A stretch of 7,683 bases of DNA, from assembly GCA_023380675.1 (NCBI GenBank), contig JAMCRS010000079.1, positions 4,575 through 12,257 of the forward strand, written 5' to 3'. A program made the position numbers and the translations under genes. The notes under the pieces were generated by a model. That model made no database searches and had not been told where the DNA came from. It was given only the letters and a program-made list of their open reading frames with translations. The DNA comes from Chloroflexota bacterium (lineage in GTDB: Bacteria > Chloroflexota > Anaerolineae > UBA4142). This document shows, piece after piece, positions 5,945-7,683 of this stretch (its first letter is position 1; each line of letters opens with the position of its first letter).

Positions 5945-6715
5945 ATGGCAGGGAAGATCGAAGGCAAAGTAGCTCTCATTACGGGAGCCGGTTCCGGAAT
6001 GGGACGCGCAATGGCGAACTTGTTTGCCAAAGAGGGCTCCAAGATCGTCGCGGGTGAGTGGAATGACAAGACCCTCGCCGAAGTAGTCGCAGAAGTCCGC
6101 GCGGCGGGCGGCGAGATCACGGGGAAAAAGTTCAATGTCGCCGTCCAAGCCGAGGCTGAAGGCTTGATCGACGCGGCGGTCAGCGCCTACGGTCAGCTGG
6201 ACATTTTGTGCAACAACGCCGGCGTCATGGACCTGAACCAAGGCGTCGGCGAAGTCACCGACGAGATGTGGCAACGGGTGCTGAGCATTAACCTCAACGG
6301 CCCCATGTACATGTCCCGTCGCGCAGTTCCGATCATGATCAAGCAAGGCGGTGGGTCGATCATAAACACCGCCTCGGTAGCGGGCATTGGCGGCGGCGCG
6401 GCGGGTGCGGCCTATACCGTCTCGAAGCATGCACTGATCGGCCTGACCCGGAGCATTGCCTGGATGTACGGGCCCAAGGGCATCCGCTGCAACGCCATGG
6501 CTTGCGGAGGGGTCGAAACGAACATCATGACGAGCGTCGACGCAACGAAAATGGACCCCGAGGGCTCCAAGCGCACGGGCGTATTCATCGCGGCAATGCC
6601 GGGCTTGTTGAAGGCAATAGATATCGCGAACCTGGCGCTGTTTCTTGCCTCGCCCGAGTCGCGGAATATCAACGGCGCCATCATTCCAGCCGATGCCGGC
6701 TGGAGCGCCGCGTAA
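5945..6715 (+). CDS. Classical short-chain dehydrogenase/reductase (SDR), 256 aa
   Basis: NAD(P)-dependent oxidoreductase of the classical SDR family; the substrate cannot be told from sequence. The Rossmann glycine motif is TGAGSGMG (13-20), followed by NNAG (90-93). The catalytic tetrad is complete: N116, S144, Y157 and K161 in YTVSK. Acidic E38 at the end of the second beta strand (IVAGEW) suggests NAD rather than NADP. The C-terminus (NGAIIPADAGWSAA) is the usual substrate-side end, and length is normal for the family. Cysteines in RCNAMACGG (181-189) replace the more common V-N-x-I-x-P-G pattern, which may shape the substrate pocket. The start is well fixed: AAGGAGG (5931-5937) lies 7 nt before ATG 5945. 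It is divergent from the uspA operon, and no other gene lies within 400 nt downstream, so it is probably monocistronic and transcribed through the leader terminator. Confidence 0.93.
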   Translation: MAGKIEGKVALITGAGSGMGRAMANLFAKEGSKIVAGEWNDKTLAEVVAEVRAAGGEITGKKFNVAVQAEAEGLIDAAVSAYGQLDILCNNAGVMDLNQGVGEVTDEMWQRVLSINLNGPMYMSRRAVPIMIKQGGGSIINTASVAGIGGGAAGAAYTVSKHALIGLTRSIAWMYGPKGIRCNAMACGGVETNIMTSVDATKMDPEGSKRTGVFIAAMPGLLKAIDIANLALFLASPESRNINGAIIPADAGWSAA

Positions 6716-6941
6716 GGGCAGGCCGTCTATAGCCATTCGACGTGGTTCGACGATTGGCCAAGAAAGACAGCAAGCTCGCGTAGTCGGCCTCGGTTAGACG
6801 CGAAAAGGAACAACCGGACGCCCGGTATGATGTGCGGACAACCGCGGCCGCGCGCCTATGGCACTCTCATTTGGCATAGCGGGAGGCTTGAGACTCATTA
6901 CCCGAGGGTCCCGAGTTACAGACTCGACCGCACAAGTGATG
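6716..6941. other. Non-coding stretch after the dehydrogenase; no gene seen
   Basis: 226 bases between the dehydrogenase stop and a strong terminator. Candidate frames lack ribosome binding sites and run through the terminator. The last 60 bases hold small local helices, including CGAGT-TACAG-ACTCG (6912-6926) and a possible GCGG/CCGC closure around it. They do not fold as a tRNA. The simplest reading is a long 3' untranslated region of the dehydrogenase mRNA; a small RNA processed from it is possible. Confidence 0.4.
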
Positions 6942-6985
6942 ACCGCCGCATTGCCCGGAAGGGGCAATGTGGCGGTTGCCTTTTT
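6942..6985 (+). terminator. Strong intrinsic terminator, plus strand
   Basis: ACCGCC (6942-6947) pairs with GGCGGT (6971-6976), then a G-U pair (6948/6970), then CATTGCCC (6949-6956) with GGGCAATG (6962-6969): a 15-bp stem with a GGAAG loop. TTGCC and then TTTTT (6981-6985) follow. It is directional for the plus strand, since no U-run exists on the other side. It separates the dehydrogenase unit from the VOC gene promoter. Confidence 0.82.
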
Positions 6986-7053
6986 CGTCAAGCTCGCTCG
7001 ACGCACAACGAGGCGGCTTGCACAGATGTCGGTAGCTCTAGGTGAGTCCCCAC

Positions 7054-7082
7054 TTGCCGAAAGCGGCCGGCGCGCGTATAGT
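7054..7082 (+). promoter_or_regulatory. Sigma70-type promoter for the VOC gene
   Basis: TTGCCG (7054-7059), 17-bp spacer, TATAGT (7077-7082). Each box is close to consensus. The predicted start is near 7089, giving a 5' untranslated region of about 60 nt to GTG 7149. Confidence 0.6.
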
Positions 7083-7148
7083 TGCGGGAACGGAAACTAC
7101 TGAACGCGCAGGTCAAATCGACCGCTCGCGTTTTAGGTGGAGGCTCGT

Positions 7149-7571
7149 GTGAAGCAATCGATCGTCCACGTAGCATTGGTCGTCAGGGACTACGATGAAG
7201 CGATAGAGTTCTATACCAAGAGACTCCATTTTACGCTGGTCGAAGATACGTTTCAGCCTGAGCAGGACAAGCGCTGGGTCGTGGTCGCCCCTCCCGGGTC
7301 GGCCGGAACGACGCTCTTGTTGGCCCGAGCTTCAAAACCGGAACAGGACAATTTTGTCGGCAACCAGACTGGCGGGCGGGTGTTTCTATTTCTCAATACG
7401 GATGATTTCTGGAGAGACTACAACGAGATGGTCTCCAAGGGGATCAACTTCGTGAGGGCTCCAAAACGGCAAGCCTACGGCATGGTGGCGGTCTTTCAAG
7501 ACCTATATGGAAATCTATGGGATCTGCTGGAGCTGAATCCCGATCATCCAATTTCCAATCGGTCCGGCTAG
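7149..7571 (+). CDS. VOC-superfamily (glyoxalase/bleomycin-resistance/dioxygenase fold) protein, 140 aa
   Basis: Small single-domain VOC protein. Enzymes and binding proteins of this fold act on glyoxals, epoxides or antibiotics, usually with a divalent metal; the substrate here is unknown. Two beta-alpha-beta-beta-beta modules are visible: residues 3-60 (SIVHVALVVRDYDEAIEFY, then LLLAR) and 76-130 (GRVFLFLNTDDFWRDY, then VFQDLYGNLWDLLEL). Likely metal ligands are H7 and E128. Position 83, where close relatives as I remember them carry His (FLFLHTDDF), is Asn here, and the usual Glu near 57-60 is absent, so classical glyoxalase chemistry is not assured. I chose GTG 7149 because GGAGG (7139-7143) lies 5 nt upstream and the protein then begins at its first beta strand. 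An in-frame GTG at 7137 has no ribosome binding site. It has its own promoter at 7054-7082. Confidence 0.88.
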   Translation: MKQSIVHVALVVRDYDEAIEFYTKRLHFTLVEDTFQPEQDKRWVVVAPPGSAGTTLLLARASKPEQDNFVGNQTGGRVFLFLNTDDFWRDYNEMVSKGINFVRAPKRQAYGMVAVFQDLYGNLWDLLELNPDHPISNRSG

Positions 7572-7623
7572 GCTCAGTACATCACAGATTGAGCTAGAGA
7601 GGCGAACCTGAACTATGGCATAA

Positions 7624-7650
7624 TGCTTCCATCCCGCCAAGGAGGAAGCA
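7624..7650 (+). promoter_or_regulatory. Hairpin overlapping the ribosome binding site of the last gene
   Basis: TGCTTCC (7624-7630) pairs perfectly with GGAAGCA (7644-7650), a 7-bp stem with a 13-nt loop. It takes up the last two G of the AAGGAGG Shine-Dalgarno (7639-7645). It could lower translation initiation if both arms are in the mRNA. Confidence 0.35.
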
Positions 7651-7653
7651 GCC

Positions 7654-7683
7654 ATGTCCAAGTCCGCCTCAGCCCAGCCAGCC
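7654..7683 (+). CDS. Start of a further gene (first 10 codons), product unknown
   Basis: ATG 7654 with a near-perfect Shine-Dalgarno AAGGAGG (7639-7645) 8 nt upstream. The frame stays open to the window edge and encodes MSKSASAQPA, a Ser/Ala-rich start with no diagnostic motif. It begins 82 nt after the VOC stop on the same strand with no terminator between, so it may be co-transcribed with it. A weak CATAAT box at 7619-7624 has no properly spaced -35. Confidence 0.6.
   Translation, partial: MSKSASAQPA

Noticed and set aside
5921..6736. 271-codon minus-strand frame opposite the dehydrogenase
   Set aside because: It is a mirror of the SDR coding frame in GC-rich DNA; the plus strand carries all SDR motifs and a strong Shine-Dalgarno.
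6878..6932. tRNA-like appearance with GCGG/CCGC ends and small hairpins
   Set aside because: Too short, no T-arm consensus, no proper anticodon arm or CCA region.
6858..7103. 81-codon frame after the dehydrogenase
   Set aside because: It crosses the strong terminator and the VOC promoter, with no ribosome binding site or motif.

Overview
GC-rich bacterial DNA from what looks like a Gram-negative environmental organism. A cyclic beta-1,2-glucan synthase points to a cell with a periplasm. The foldback repeat with C-rich and G-rich arms resembles elements seen in planctomycete, chloroflexal and cyanobacterial genomes, but the phylum cannot be fixed from this window, and no rRNA, tRNA or phylogenetic marker is present.

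Layout: (i) 1-4138, minus strand, the N-terminal half (1379 residues) of a very large cyclic beta-1,2-glucan synthase (NdvB/ChvB/Cgs type, GT84), running off the left edge. (ii) 4165-5118, minus strand, a tandem-domain universal stress protein 26 nt upstream of the synthase and probably co-transcribed with it. (iii) 5119-5944, a long non-coding divergent region. (iv) 5945-6715, plus strand, a classical short-chain dehydrogenase/reductase. (v) 6716-7148, non-coding, with a very strong intrinsic terminator and then a promoter. (vi) 7149-7571, plus strand, a small VOC (glyoxalase-fold) protein. (vii) 7654 to the right edge, the first ten codons of another plus-strand gene.

The most interesting part is the divergent non-coding region. 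It holds two near-consensus sigma70-type promoters pointing apart: TTGACG-N17-TATAAT on the minus strand and TTGGCA-N17-TATAAT on the plus strand. Between them sits a 141-bp MITE-like element with 18-bp perfect inverted repeats and an exact 10-bp target duplication. Without it, the two -35 boxes would be about 21 bp apart. Each promoter fires into a structured leader that contains intrinsic terminators before the first gene: two in the minus leader (the second only about 10 nt upstream of the uspA Shine-Dalgarno) and one in the plus leader. No convincing promoter was seen downstream of these terminators, so the uspA/glucan-synthase operon and the dehydrogenase may be controlled by attenuation or riboswitch-like leaders. 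Alternatively, the leaders are independent small RNAs. I recognise no known RNA class in either.

The stress protein and glucan synthase together suggest a stress or osmotic/envelope adaptation unit. The link to the dehydrogenase and the VOC protein is positional only.
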